Origin: Allotamlana fucoidanivorans
GTDB taxonomy: Bacteria > Bacteroidota > Bacteroidia > Flavobacteriales > Flavobacteriaceae
Direction of reading: 5' to 3'
Assembly (NCBI RefSeq): GCF_045788535.1
Contig: NZ_CP074074.1
Location: 496,001-560,000, forward strand
DNA: 64,000 bases
Each line of letters opens with the position of its first letter. Position 1 is the stretch's first letter. Position numbers and translations under genes: made by a program. Positions 46,140 through 54,271 of this stretch are shown here, piece after piece. The notes under the pieces were generated by a model, which made no database searches, had not been told where the DNA came from, and saw only the letters and a list, made by a program, of their open reading frames with translations.

Positions 46140-47533
46140 TTAGTTATTTCCAATTCCAAAGCCTTTTCAAATGATTTTACTGATTTAGTTATATCATTTT
46201 TAGTAGTTGCCCAAGAGCAAATACTAACTCGCATAACTTTTTTGCCATACCACATTGAGCCTCCTAACCAACACTCTCTTAGCATTTGAATATTATTCAA
46301 CACTTGCTCTGTAATTTTATCATTGTCACATCTAACAATAACTTGATTGAACACAATGTCGTTTTCGACATAGAAACCTCTTATTTTGCCTATTTCTTCT
46401 GCAAACTGTTTGGCTCTTTGATGCATTGTTAAAATCATTTCATCAATTCCGTTCTTTCCTAAGTACTTCATTATAGACCACAACTCAATTATCCTTGCTC
46501 TTCGAGACATTTCGGGTGTGTAAAACATTCCGTCTCTTTCGGTACTTTCTACAATATAGCTTCCAGACATATGAAGTGCAGAAGTCATAGCCTCTTGGTC
46601 TGAACAAAGTATTATTCCACAATCGTAAGGTGTATTTAATGTTTTGTGTCCATCTACAGCCCAAGAAGTAGCATTGTTTATTCCCTTAGTTAAATATTTC
46701 AAATCATTTACAGCCTCAGCCCACAAACCGAACGCACCATCAATATGAACCCAAGTATTTGTTTTTTTAGCTCTTTCGCATATTTTTTCAAAATCATCAA
46801 ATGCTCCACTATTTACATTACCTGCCTGTAGAATTAAAATAGTATTTTCATCCAATTCAGGAATTAATTCAGTTATGATTCTCCCTTGATTATCAACATC
46901 AACCCATTCTATGCTCTCTGTTCCTAAACCTAATATTCCGATTGCTTTCAAAACTGTTGAATGTGATTGTTTACCAGTTACAATTCTTATTTGAGGTGCG
47001 TTTCTAAGTCCATTTTTATTTATATCCCAATTATTTCTTTCAAGAATACGATACCTAGCCGCTGCTAAGCCACATAAATTAGCTGTCGATGTACCGCTCA
47101 CAAATCCAGCAGAAGATTGTTTAGGTAAATTAAATAAATCTATCAGCCATTTTTCTACTACAGATTCTAACTTACTACCGATAGGTGAGAGAACGTTCAT
47201 TGCAGGTGCTTGATCCCAATATGTACCTAAATTTTTAGCTGCTAAACCAACTGGAACGGCACTTCCACAAACAAATCCAAAGTATTTTCCTCCTAATGTT
47301 GCGGTTGTTGCAGGACTCCCATATTTATTTAATTGTTCTATTACACTTTTAGCATTTGTCGAATCTACAGGAAGTTCCTCATCGAATATGGATAAGTTAT
47401 TAAGTGCTTCTTGGGTAGGAAAAACATTTCGCTCAAAAACGTTCTCTATATAGTCAAAAGCATATTGCTGTGCTTGATTAAATATATCTTTGTTTCTAAT
47501 TTCTAGAAACATTTTATCTTGAATTTTGCTCAT
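46124..47533 (-). CDS. PLP-dependent group II amino-acid decarboxylase (cassette C18)
   Basis: 469 residues. PLP-binding features: SGTSTANLCGLAAARY, cofactor Asp265 in WVHIDGAFGLWAE, and Schiff-base Lys297 in WAVDGHKTLN. Closest to glutamate/aromatic-L-amino-acid decarboxylases; substrate not determinable. The largest enzyme gene in the array. The coding region ends inside the recombination site (last residues TNANNV). Confidence 0.88.
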   Translation of the reverse strand: MSKIQDKMFLEIRNKDIFNQAQQYAFDYIENVFERNVFPTQEALNNLSIFDEELPVDSTNAKSVIEQLNKYGSPATTATLGGKYFGFVCGSAVPVGLAAKNLGTYWDQAPAMNVLSPIGSKLESVVEKWLIDLFNLPKQSSAGFVSGTSTANLCGLAAARYRILERNNWDINKNGLRNAPQIRIVTGKQSHSTVLKAIGILGLGTESIEWVDVDNQGRIITELIPELDENTILILQAGNVNSGAFDDFEKICERAKKTNTWVHIDGAFGLWAEAVNDLKYLTKGINNATSWAVDGHKTLNTPYDCGIILCSDQEAMTSALHMSGSYIVESTERDGMFYTPEMSRRARIIELWSIMKYLGKNGIDEMILTMHQRAKQFAEEIGKIRGFYVENDIVFNQVIVRCDNDKITEQVLNNIQMLRECWLGGSMWYGKKVMRVSICSWATTKNDITKSVKSFEKALELEITNANNV

Positions 47534-47546
47534 TTTTTCTAATTAA

Positions 47547-47679
47547 TGCCAACGGTTTTGTGTATGATTTCGTTGCGTTGATTTGGCAACTAATTTAGTA
47601 AAAAATAACAGGCAATAATTCAGCGCGAGGATTTTCCGAAAGGAAAATCAGAAGCAATGAATTATACACGGTGTTGTAA
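47547..47679 (-). repeat. attC-like site 18 (between C19 and C18)
   Basis: AAC at 47551, GTT ending at 47675. Arms GTGTATGATTTCGTTGCG and GCAATGAATTATACAC pair. Inner GGATTTTCCGAAAGGAAAATC. Confidence 0.9.
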
Positions 47680-48036
47680 AACGTTTTTTAATTCCGCTAT
47701 TTTATTTTCAATTTCAGATTCCGATTCATAAGGTGATTCAGCCATAAAGTATGAGTAAGCCAAATCATTTATTAATTCATAGGCTTTTTCATAATATTCT
47801 TCAGCGAATTTTTTTGGGAAATTTTGATGTTCAGTCCAATTTTTGATAAAATCAGATATATACCAAATTCCACAAGCAGTATCTCGTGATAAATTCAGAT
47901 TTTCTTTTGTCCGTTTACATTCAGCATTTAGTTCGGTCAGTAGGTTAATAAACGAATCGTGATTCCAATTTAAGTCAGTTCTTAATTCAAGTAAAAATGA
48001 ACCGTTTTCAGCGTTTAATTCGTCTATTAATTTCAT
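47662..48036 (-). CDS. Helical cytoplasmic protein (cassette C19, gene 2)
   Basis: 124 residues, mostly helical (SRDTACGIWYISDFIKNWTEH, KAYELINDLAYSYFMAE), no signal. Its last residues (LQHRV) are encoded by the recombination site. It starts 1 bp after the stop of the upstream gene. Function unknown. Confidence 0.58.
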   Translation of the reverse strand: MKLIDELNAENGSFLLELRTDLNWNHDSFINLLTELNAECKRTKENLNLSRDTACGIWYISDFIKNWTEHQNFPKKFAEEYYEKAYELINDLAYSYFMAESPYESESEIENKIAELKNVLQHRV

Positions 48037-48037
48037 C

Positions 48038-48379
48038 CTAATTGCTTTCAGAGCCCTTGTCCAATTTATAAGTTACAGAAATGACCTTTCCATCTTTTCG
48101 TTCAACTTTGTCAGCGTCTTCAGCAGCTATATCCAAAAAATCCTGCGTAAAGGGATTTGGTTGAGAATATAAGAAACTCCAACTTGAAGAATTAAAGACT
48201 AAATCTTTTGCTTTTCCGAAATCCATATTTAACTTTTCCACAATTATTTTCATTGTCGAAATCGGATTAGAACCTGCCTTTTTTAAATCAGATATAAACT
48301 CTTCTATTTCCGTTTCAGACGAAGATTCGTTTATGTTCCGTTCAATTATTTTTTCAATTTCTTTATTGTGTTCGAGCAT
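48038..48379 (-). CDS. Small cytoplasmic protein (cassette C19, gene 1)
   Basis: 113 residues with an acidic helical N-terminus (IEKIIERNINESSSETEIEEF) and FGKAKDLVFNSSSW. No family recognised. First gene of a two-gene cassette. Confidence 0.58.
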   Translation of the reverse strand: MLEHNKEIEKIIERNINESSSETEIEEFISDLKKAGSNPISTMKIIVEKLNMDFGKAKDLVFNSSSWSFLYSQPNPFTQDFLDIAAEDADKVERKDGKVISVTYKLDKGSESN

Positions 48380-48392
48380 TTCCTCAAATGTT

Positions 48393-48523
48393 TTACAACG
48401 TGTTTGTGTATGATTAGTGGCGTGTTTAAGAACCTAATTTAGCAAATAAAAACGGAATAGAAAATCCGCGAGGATTTTCGTAAACAAGCTAAAACCAGCC
48501 ATTAATTATACATAGTGTTGTGC
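48393..48523 (-). repeat. attC-like site 19 (between C20 and C19)
   Basis: AAC at 48397, GTT ending at 48519. Arms GTGTATGATTAGTGGCG and GCCATTAATTATACAT pair. Inner GAAAATCCGCGAGGATTTTC. Confidence 0.9.
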
Positions 48524-48970
48524 GTAGTTTATTAACTCTTTCCATTGTTCTGTAACCTTTTCCGTTTTTAATAATTCATTAGAGTAGGATGTTTTTAACT
48601 CTGTTTTTTTCCAAAACTTTAAAGGAAATGTAGCAGTTGTTCCAAGGTTTATTAATTCCTCGTTGTCTACTTCAATTTCTACTTTGGTTTTAAATATTCT
48701 TGATCCTTTTGAGTAATCAGTGATTTTCTTTTTTTTGGTTAATAGTAAAAAGAATGTATCGATAGCATCTTCCATTGAATCATAGTCAAAATTATAATGA
48801 GTGTGATTCAGTCCAAATCCAATAATTAATTCCTTATCATCTACAGAAATCCAGAATCCTGTATCTGCAATCGTAAGATGATTACCATCTTCGTATTTAT
48901 TTATCTCTTGAGAGAATTCTTCATTCAATAGATTTTTGAATTTCTCAAATAAGTACTGATTTGGCTTCAT
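48506..48970 (-). CDS. Cytoplasmic protein of unknown function (cassette C20)
   Basis: 154 residues without a signal peptide. Beta pattern (HLTIADTGFWISVDDKELII, LNHTHYNFDYDSMEDAIDTF) reminiscent of small immunity-like proteins, not a firm assignment. Ends with AQHYV, encoded by the recombination site. IS3-type copy E starts 7 bp upstream of the start codon. Confidence 0.58.
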   Translation of the reverse strand: MKPNQYLFEKFKNLLNEEFSQEINKYEDGNHLTIADTGFWISVDDKELIIGFGLNHTHYNFDYDSMEDAIDTFFLLLTKKKKITDYSKGSRIFKTKVEIEVDNEELINLGTTATFPLKFWKKTELKTSYSNELLKTEKVTEQWKELINYAQHYV

Positions 48971-49016
48971 AGGCTAATGTCTAGTCCTGAAATATGGCTA
49001 CAGGTTAAAAATTGAT

Positions 49017-49817
49017 TTACGCTGTTTTTAAATATACCATATTTGGTGTTTTATAGTCTAAAGATACATGTAATCTAATTTGGTTGTATAGATTGATTGC
49101 ACTTTTTGTTGCTCTTTTGGCGTGTTGTATGCTATCAAAGGTCTGGTCAAGATAAAACTCGTCTTTTAGGATGCCGTTTACACGTTCAGCAATAGCGTTT
49201 TCGTAGCAATGATTTTCTTCTGTCATACTAATTTTGATGTTGTTTCTCTTTAAAATTTGTGTGTATATATTGCTACAATATTGTATGCCTCTATCCGAGT
49301 GATGTATTAGGTTTTCTGTGTTTTTAGCTTGATATAATGCTTTTTTAAGAGCTCTGGTACAACCGCTAAGTTCAAGGCTATCACTAAGGTCGTAACCTAT
49401 GATTTTTCTAGAATACATGTCAGTTATAAGGGCCAAGTAGCAAAATCCTTTTACAGTTCTGATGTATGTAATATCCGATACCCAAACCTGATTAGGTCTA
49501 TTAACAAGTACATCTTTTATGATGTTTTTATGTTTGTAAAACCTATGAAAAGAATTGGTAGTTCTGTAGCTGGGTTTCTTTCTGGTTATAAGCATATTGT
49601 GTTTTCTAAGAATGTTGAAAAGCGTGTCTCTGCCTACTTTAAGGTTTGCTTTATCAAACTCATTTTTTAAAGATATTTTGAGTTTACGTACGCCTTCTCT
49701 AGGCAAGGACCTGCGCTTTTGGTTCACAATTTGAATGATCTGTTGTTCAAGTTTTAAACGTTTGTCAGCTCTATATTTATACTTGTAGTACGCATCACGT
49801 TTAAGCCCGAAAGCCAT
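49017..49817 (-). CDS. IS3-family OrfB, copy E
   Basis: 266 residues, same protein as in copies B and D. Confidence 0.9.
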   Translation of the reverse strand: MAFGLKRDAYYKYKYRADKRLKLEQQIIQIVNQKRRSLPREGVRKLKISLKNEFDKANLKVGRDTLFNILRKHNMLITRKKPSYRTTNSFHRFYKHKNIIKDVLVNRPNQVWVSDITYIRTVKGFCYLALITDMYSRKIIGYDLSDSLELSGCTRALKKALYQAKNTENLIHHSDRGIQYCSNIYTQILKRNNIKISMTEENHCYENAIAERVNGILKDEFYLDQTFDSIQHAKRATKSAINLYNQIRLHVSLDYKTPNMVYLKTA

Positions 49818-49867
49818 ACAAATAGTGGTTAAAGACGCAAATCCTTTAGCTTTGTCTTTGGTTTTAC

Positions 49868-50239
49868 TTAGCGCTCTATATTTAGCTTTTTTTTTAGTTC
49901 TGCAACAGATTTATAGCCAAGATCTTCGGCAGCAACTTCCAGGTATGAATCTTGAATCATTGCATCTAGATCTTTCTTTAACAACAATTTTTTTAGTTGT
50001 TCAATCTCTTTTTGAAGTTCTTTAATGCGTGTTATTTCGTCTTTGGTTTTCACAGTTATTCTAGTGTTCATAAGGTCTTTACGGTTGTACTTTCTTATCC
50101 ATTCATTAATGGTAGTTGGTGCAATACCGTAGGCTTTCCCTAGTTGATATTTGTTTAGTTTTCCTGTTGTAAGTTCGTCTAAAATTTTCAGTTTAAAAGG
50201 TTCTGAATACCGTCTGATTACTTTGTCATTTTTGTACAT
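49868..50239 (-). CDS. IS3-family OrfA, copy E
   Basis: 123 residues. Slippery T9 on the plus strand at 49887-49895. Confidence 0.9.
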   Translation of the reverse strand: MYKNDKVIRRYSEPFKLKILDELTTGKLNKYQLGKAYGIAPTTINEWIRKYNRKDLMNTRITVKTKDEITRIKELQKEIEQLKKLLLKKDLDAMIQDSYLEVAAEDLGYKSVAELKKKLNIER

Positions 50240-50285
50240 AATGTTTGAAATTATGTAGCCTTTATTCAGGACGGGTCATAATTAC

Positions 50286-50419
50286 GCACAACGTGTTGGT
50301 GTAAGGATAGTTGCGTGTGCAAGCAACTAACTTACTAAAAATGAAACGAACCAGAGGAAAATCCGTAGGATTTTCCGAGTAGGCTAGAATCAAGCAATTA
50401 TTTTTACACGGTGTTGGCA
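50286..50419 (-). repeat. attC-like site 20 (between C21 and C20)
   Basis: AAC at 50290, GTT ending at 50415 (126 bp). Arms GTGTAAGGATAGTTGC and CAATTATTTTTACAC pair. Inner GGAAAATCCGTAGGATTTTCC. Confidence 0.9.
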
Positions 50420-50892
50420 AACGTTTTTTTTATTATGCTGATTACTTTGTCAAGTTTTTCCTTGTAAATATATACGTCATACACAAAAGTCTTATTGTCA
50501 AAAGTTTTAATTGTCAGCGTGTTTTTAAAGTCATAGACAGGTGCAACTAAGCGCAAAATGTCCTGTGTTAAATCAGTTTTCTGAGAATGTTTTCCAGCAC
50601 AAGTTATGTCTTTAATATTGGATAATTTGATGTCAGTTTTACGTGAGAATAATCCAAAAAGGTGATTGCTTTTAATCCTTAAAATATTGTTATATACCTC
50701 CAATTCTTTTGAGTCAATCATTATTATGAAGGCTAATAAAAAAATTCCTATTGCAATGGCATTAATACTTATTTCTTTATTTAGTCCAATAAATATATTT
50801 ATTACGAAATAGAGGATTATTAATACAAAAATTATGTCCTTTACAAAGCGTATCCACGAAAAAGTACTATAAATTGGTCTTTTTTCAGTCAT
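50404..50892 (-). CDS. Membrane protein with PH-like tail (cassette C21)
   Basis: 162 residues: two membrane helices (DIIFVLIILYFVINIFI, INAIAIGIFLLAFIIMI), then a beta-rich cytoplasmic region (ELEVYNNILRIKSN, TDIKLSNIKDITC, LTIKTFDNKTFVYDVYIY) similar to bacterial PH-like domains. Ends with FANTV, encoded within the recombination site. Confidence 0.6.
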   Translation of the reverse strand: MTEKRPIYSTFSWIRFVKDIIFVLIILYFVINIFIGLNKEISINAIAIGIFLLAFIIMIDSKELEVYNNILRIKSNHLFGLFSRKTDIKLSNIKDITCAGKHSQKTDLTQDILRLVAPVYDFKNTLTIKTFDNKTFVYDVYIYKEKLDKVISIIKKTFANTV

Positions 50893-50905
50893 TTCTCATA
50901 ATGTT

Positions 50906-51038
50906 TGCCAACGGTCTCGTATAACCGTCAGTTACGGGTTAATATGCGTTAATTTTCGGTTTGGCACTGACGTTAGCAATTCCGCGTGGATTCGGACGTA
51001 GTCGAATCCGCCGTAATTGCGGTTATACATTGTTGTGT
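50906..51038 (-). repeat. attC-like site 21 (between C22 and C21)
   Basis: AAC at 50910, GTT ending at 51034. Differs from site 15 at only a few positions. Confidence 0.9.
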
Positions 51039-51046
51039 GCAGTTTT

Positions 51047-51472
51047 TTATTCATAATTCAGCTCTTTTCGGTATTCCGATTTGGTTTTCAGATTGATATT
51101 TTCGGCAGTCTTTATTTGATTAAATTCCGCTGAATTGATTTCCGAAACGTTTGATAATTCCATTATTGAGTCATCCTTATAACCTAATTCTTTTGATTCC
51201 GCATTTTTGTCAATCCGCCAATATTTTATTTCCTCTCCGTTTTTCGAAGTCGCAAGAATATAGTTTTTATTAAATCCGACACTTTCAATGTCCTTTATTA
51301 CGTAGATACTGGATTTATAAGGTTCGTCCAGATTTACTGGGATTACAATACTGTTGAAAGCTGGTTCAACCATATAGTAAAAGTCAGCGCCTAAATCTAT
51401 ATCTCCATACCAATTCATTTGGCAAGAATTGAGAGAAATTAAGGTCAGTAAAATCAGTAATTTATTTCTCAA
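51047..51472 (-). CDS. Small lipoprotein (cassette C22)
   Basis: 141 residues with a lipoprotein signal (LLILLTLISLNSCQMNW). Beta-rich body (SSIYVIKDIESVGFNKNYIL, GEEIKYWRIDK). No family recognised. Confidence 0.6.
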   Translation of the reverse strand: MRNKLLILLTLISLNSCQMNWYGDIDLGADFYYMVEPAFNSIVIPVNLDEPYKSSIYVIKDIESVGFNKNYILATSKNGEEIKYWRIDKNAESKELGYKDDSIMELSNVSEINSAEFNQIKTAENINLKTKSEYRKELNYE

Positions 51473-51493
51473 ACTTTTCGTTTTTCAAATTGC

Positions 51494-51626
51494 ACACAAC
51501 GGTCTAGTATAAGAATAGTTGCGTGTTTGAGTGCGAGGATTTTCCGAAGGAAAATCAGAAGCAAGCAAACGAGCAACTAACTTTGTTTAAGCCTAAAATA
51601 GCAATTATTTTTATACATTGTTAGCT
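51494..51626 (-). repeat. attC-like site 22 (between C23 and C22)
   Basis: AAC at 51498, GTT ending at 51622. Arms GTATAAGAATAGTTGC and GCAATTATTTTTATAC pair. Inner GGATTTTCCGAAGGAAAATC. Confidence 0.9.
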
Positions 51627-51991
51627 TTTAGTGCTTTTTTATCCGTTTACTTTTTCGTTAATATTTTATTTCAGTCGGTTTTTTAATTCCGCATTTTATG
51701 TTTTATTCAGCTCGATTTTCATTCCGCAAACTTGCTCAAATTCTGCAATATTTTTAATTCAGATTTCAAGTAAGCAATTCCATAACTTGCTAAATTCCGA
51801 TTGAGTGAAATTCCGCTTTTCAATTCAGTTTTCGATTCCGCAACGAGCTTAAAAGTCAAACGTAATTCAATTCAGAGTTTGAGTGGTAATTCAGCTTAAT
51901 ATTCCGTATTTTATTTTCAAATTCCGCTTTAAATAACTTTTGATTTAAACCCGAAATTTGAGGCTTTGCAATGACCTTTAGCATTAAAGCT
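51623..51991 (-). pseudogene. Cassette C23 without an intact gene
   Basis: This 370-bp cassette has normal ends (GTTAGCTTT tags) but no open frame above about 45 codons. On the minus strand a frame from about 51986 reads MLKVIAKPQISGLNQ... for 42 codons and stops. Another phase continues with TFKLVAESKTELKSG... for about 45 codons. Together they could be an ~88-residue gene broken by a small indel. The stretch is also dense in ATTCCG words. A noncoding RNA cassette is the alternative. Confidence 0.4.
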
Positions 51992-52120
51992 AACGGTCTT
52001 GGCTATGGTTTCGTTGCGGAATGGTTCGGCAGAACTATTCCGCCGTAAACCAAAATTAGCAAATACACAGGAATTTCCGAGAGGAAATTCCGCCGCAATG
52101 AACTATAGCCGGTGTTGTAA
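51988..52120 (-). repeat. attC-like site 23 (between C24 and C23)
   Basis: AAC at 51992, GTT ending at 52116. Arms GGCTATGGTTTCGTTGCGG and CCGCAATGAACTATAGCC pair. Inner GGAATTTCCGAGAGGAAATTCC. Confidence 0.9.
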
Positions 52121-52558
52121 GTAGTTTTTTCTTTCAGTTACTAATTCGGTTAATATATTCATTTTTGTTTGGTCAATTTTTTTCCAATCCGTTTTATCAA
52201 ATTCCAATGAGTTTAACTTTTTTAAACTCCGATACATTGGTAAAATTATAGTCTCAAAACCTCCAGTCAATTTATAAATCAGATTACGTTTTTTACTTAT
52301 TCCGCCACTTTTTGAGATAATAAGGTCAATTACCTTTCCGCTTGGTTTTAATTCAATGAAATAACAATCAGGCTCCAAGTTCCAACATATTTCCGTTTCG
52401 ATTCCGTTCAGAGTTAAAATCAGAGATTCACAAAGCTTGTCAGTCGGATTTTCGGGAACATTTGAAATAATAAAATTCAATTCAAAGTCCGAAGTTTTAA
52501 AGTTTGTAGGTAACCAACCATTTTTAGGAATTTCAAACTTTAATTGCAATTTGCTCAT
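52103..52558 (-). CDS. Cytoplasmic protein of unknown function (cassette C24, gene 2)
   Basis: 151 residues, no signal. Contains CESLILTLNGIETEICWNLEPDCY-like beta hairpins (segment around residues 42-65). Ends with LQHRL, encoded by the recombination site. Five bp separate it from the upstream gene. Confidence 0.58.
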   Translation of the reverse strand: MSKLQLKFEIPKNGWLPTNFKTSDFELNFIISNVPENPTDKLCESLILTLNGIETEICWNLEPDCYFIELKPSGKVIDLIISKSGGISKKRNLIYKLTGGFETIILPMYRSLKKLNSLEFDKTDWKKIDQTKMNILTELVTERKNYLQHRL

Positions 52559-52563
52559 TAATT

Positions 52564-52788
52564 TTAAATTTTAATACCGAAAAGCACAATGAAAGCAAAT
52601 AATACACAAATGATCGAAAAGACTTGAAAAAAGATTTTCATTCCTTTAAAAATCCTTGGTGCTTTTTCAACTAAATTTGGATTATGCTTTTTATGAAACA
52701 TTAATTGGAATTTCACAATTATAGGTCCAACAAACCAAAAAATTAAAGCTGCGAAAATGAAAAATAATGTTGGTTTTATATTGTCCAT
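52564..52788 (-). CDS. Small two-helix membrane protein (cassette C24, gene 1)
   Basis: 74 residues with helices TLFFIFAALIFWFVGPIIV and IFFQVFSIICVLFAFIVLF and a basic loop between them. First gene of a two-gene cassette. Confidence 0.6.
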   Translation of the reverse strand: MDNIKPTLFFIFAALIFWFVGPIIVKFQLMFHKKHNPNLVEKAPRIFKGMKIFFQVFSIICVLFAFIVLFGIKI

Positions 52789-52807
52789 AAATGTGCGTCA
52801 AAATTAC

Positions 52808-52941
52808 TTACAACGGTTACGTATATGAAATGTTGCGTGTTTGTGTGCGAGGATTTTCCGAAGGAAAATCAGAAGCTAGCAAACAAAGCAACTAACATTG
52901 GTTAAGCACAAAATAGCAATTTTTTATATACAATGTTGGCA
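52808..52941 (-). repeat. attC-like site 24 (between C25 and C24)
   Basis: AAC at 52812, GTT ending at 52937 (126 bp). Arms GTATATGAAATGTTGC and GCAATTTTTTATATAC pair. Confidence 0.9.
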
Positions 52942-52949
52942 ACAGTATT

Positions 52950-53531
52950 TTATTTTTTCCGATTATGAAATTCAGTCAGAATTTTTTCTTTTTCGGATTC
53001 CGACAACCCATAATCAACAATTAATTCAGGTCGGAAAGGTGGTATTTTATTATCAATTTTTAAAAACCATTGAATTAAATATTGGCTAATTTCTAATTCA
53101 ATTCCTTCACAACCTGCTGAATAATAAACTTTATATTCTTTGTCATTAATTGATTTTGAAATCAAATCTATTTTTTTATTATAATCATTATTTCTTAAAA
53201 GTCCTTCGTATCCAATTGCTTTAACAGTTCCGTTTGGGTATTTTATTAAATTCAAGAGTTCGTTTTCGGTGGCGTTATTCATTATCCAAAGTCTTGTTTT
53301 GGCAAACTTTTCCATTGACCTTCCATTTGGTCCAATTCCACCTGTATATCCAATGTTTTTAGCTACTAAAACAGAATCCTTTATAGATTTCGAAACATCA
53401 TTCCAATTATGCGACCAACTTTTTTCATAGAATGAAGATAACACAACTACAATTCCAATTCCGAGTATTGTCAGAATTGGGAATAAAATCGAAAATCGAC
53501 TTTGTTTGTTATGATTTCTGCGTTTCATCAT
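52950..53531 (-). CDS. Membrane-anchored protein of unknown function (cassette C25)
   Basis: 193 residues, basic N-terminus then one membrane helix (ILFPILTILGIGIVVVLSSF). The soluble part may contain HEAT-like helices (ATENELLNLIKYPNGTVKAIG). Tags GTTGGCAACA / TGTTGCCAAC match over 10 bases. Confidence 0.6.
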   Translation of the reverse strand: MMKRRNHNKQSRFSILFPILTILGIGIVVVLSSFYEKSWSHNWNDVSKSIKDSVLVAKNIGYTGGIGPNGRSMEKFAKTRLWIMNNATENELLNLIKYPNGTVKAIGYEGLLRNNDYNKKIDLISKSINDKEYKVYYSAGCEGIELEISQYLIQWFLKIDNKIPPFRPELIVDYGLSESEKEKILTEFHNRKK

Positions 53532-53536
53532 ATTGT

Positions 53537-53669
53537 TGCCAACGTTTATGTATAAGGAAAGTTGCGTGTTTGCTTGCGAGGATTTGCCGAAGGAAAATCA
53601 GAAGCTGGCAAACGAGCAACTAACTTTGGTTTAGCTAAAACTAGCAATTTTTTTTATACGGTGTTATGC
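53537..53669 (-). repeat. attC-like site 25 (between C26 and C25)
   Basis: AAC at 53541, GTT ending at 53665. Arms GTATAAGGAAAGTTGC and GCAATTTTTTTTATAC pair. Its inner palindrome has one mismatch (GGATTTGCCGAAGGAAAATC). Confidence 0.9.
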
Positions 53670-53676
53670 CACGTTT

Positions 53677-54240
53677 TTATTTTTTCCATTCTTCTTTAAG
53701 AATACTGTAAACATAAGTTCCTTTGCTTTCTCCATAAGACTGGATATTGTAATTTCTTAAAAGACCTTCTTTATAAGCTCCAATTTTTTCTATCGCCTTT
53801 TGAGATTTTATGTTATTAATGTCTATTTTAAATTCAACTCTTCGTAGATTTAAATTGTCAAAACAATAGTCTAAAAGTAGTCCTTTACAAATTGCATTAA
53901 TTCCAGTTCCTTGAAATTTTTCGCCAATCCAAGTCCAACCTATTTCTATCCTTTTACTTTGAAAACTAATATTTCCAAACATTGTCAATCCGATTGGGTT
54001 ATTATTCTTCCGATTTATAATTATTAAAGGATATAATTCTTTTTCTTTTTTTGCTTTCAAACAGAAGTCAAAATAATCGATTAAATCATTTCTGTTTTTT
54101 ACTCTTGCTCCAAATTCGCCTAACTCTTTATTGTAACTTATTTTCTCAATTGAGTCAATATCATTAATTGATAAAGGACGCAATAAAATCGAATCATTTT
54201 CAAGAATCAATTCTGATGAGAAAAATTTTTCTAAAGTCAT
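53677..54240 (-). CDS. GNAT-family N-acetyltransferase (cassette C26)
   Basis: 187 residues from the ATG at 54238-54240 (MTLEKFFSSELILENDSILLRPL). The longer frame from 54312 lies in the recombination site. RimJ/RimL-type GNAT pattern: PIGLTMFGNISFQSKRIEIGWTWIG, acetyl-CoA segment KFQGTGINAICKGLLLDYCF, LRRVEFKIDINNIKSQKAIEKIGAYKEG. Likely acetylates a protein N-terminus or small amine. Confidence 0.85.
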   Translation of the reverse strand: MTLEKFFSSELILENDSILLRPLSINDIDSIEKISYNKELGEFGARVKNRNDLIDYFDFCLKAKKEKELYPLIIINRKNNNPIGLTMFGNISFQSKRIEIGWTWIGEKFQGTGINAICKGLLLDYCFDNLNLRRVEFKIDINNIKSQKAIEKIGAYKEGLLRNYNIQSYGESKGTYVYSILKEEWKK

Positions 54241-54271
54241 TTTTTTATTTGCGTAATTTTTGGTTAATGTG

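Larger units (their letters stand above)
48978..50278 (-). mobile_element. IS3-family element, copy E (1301 bp)
   Basis: Flanked by TAA on both sides; C20 tags on either side match (GTTGTGCGTA). B/D/E subtype. Intact. Confidence 0.93.
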
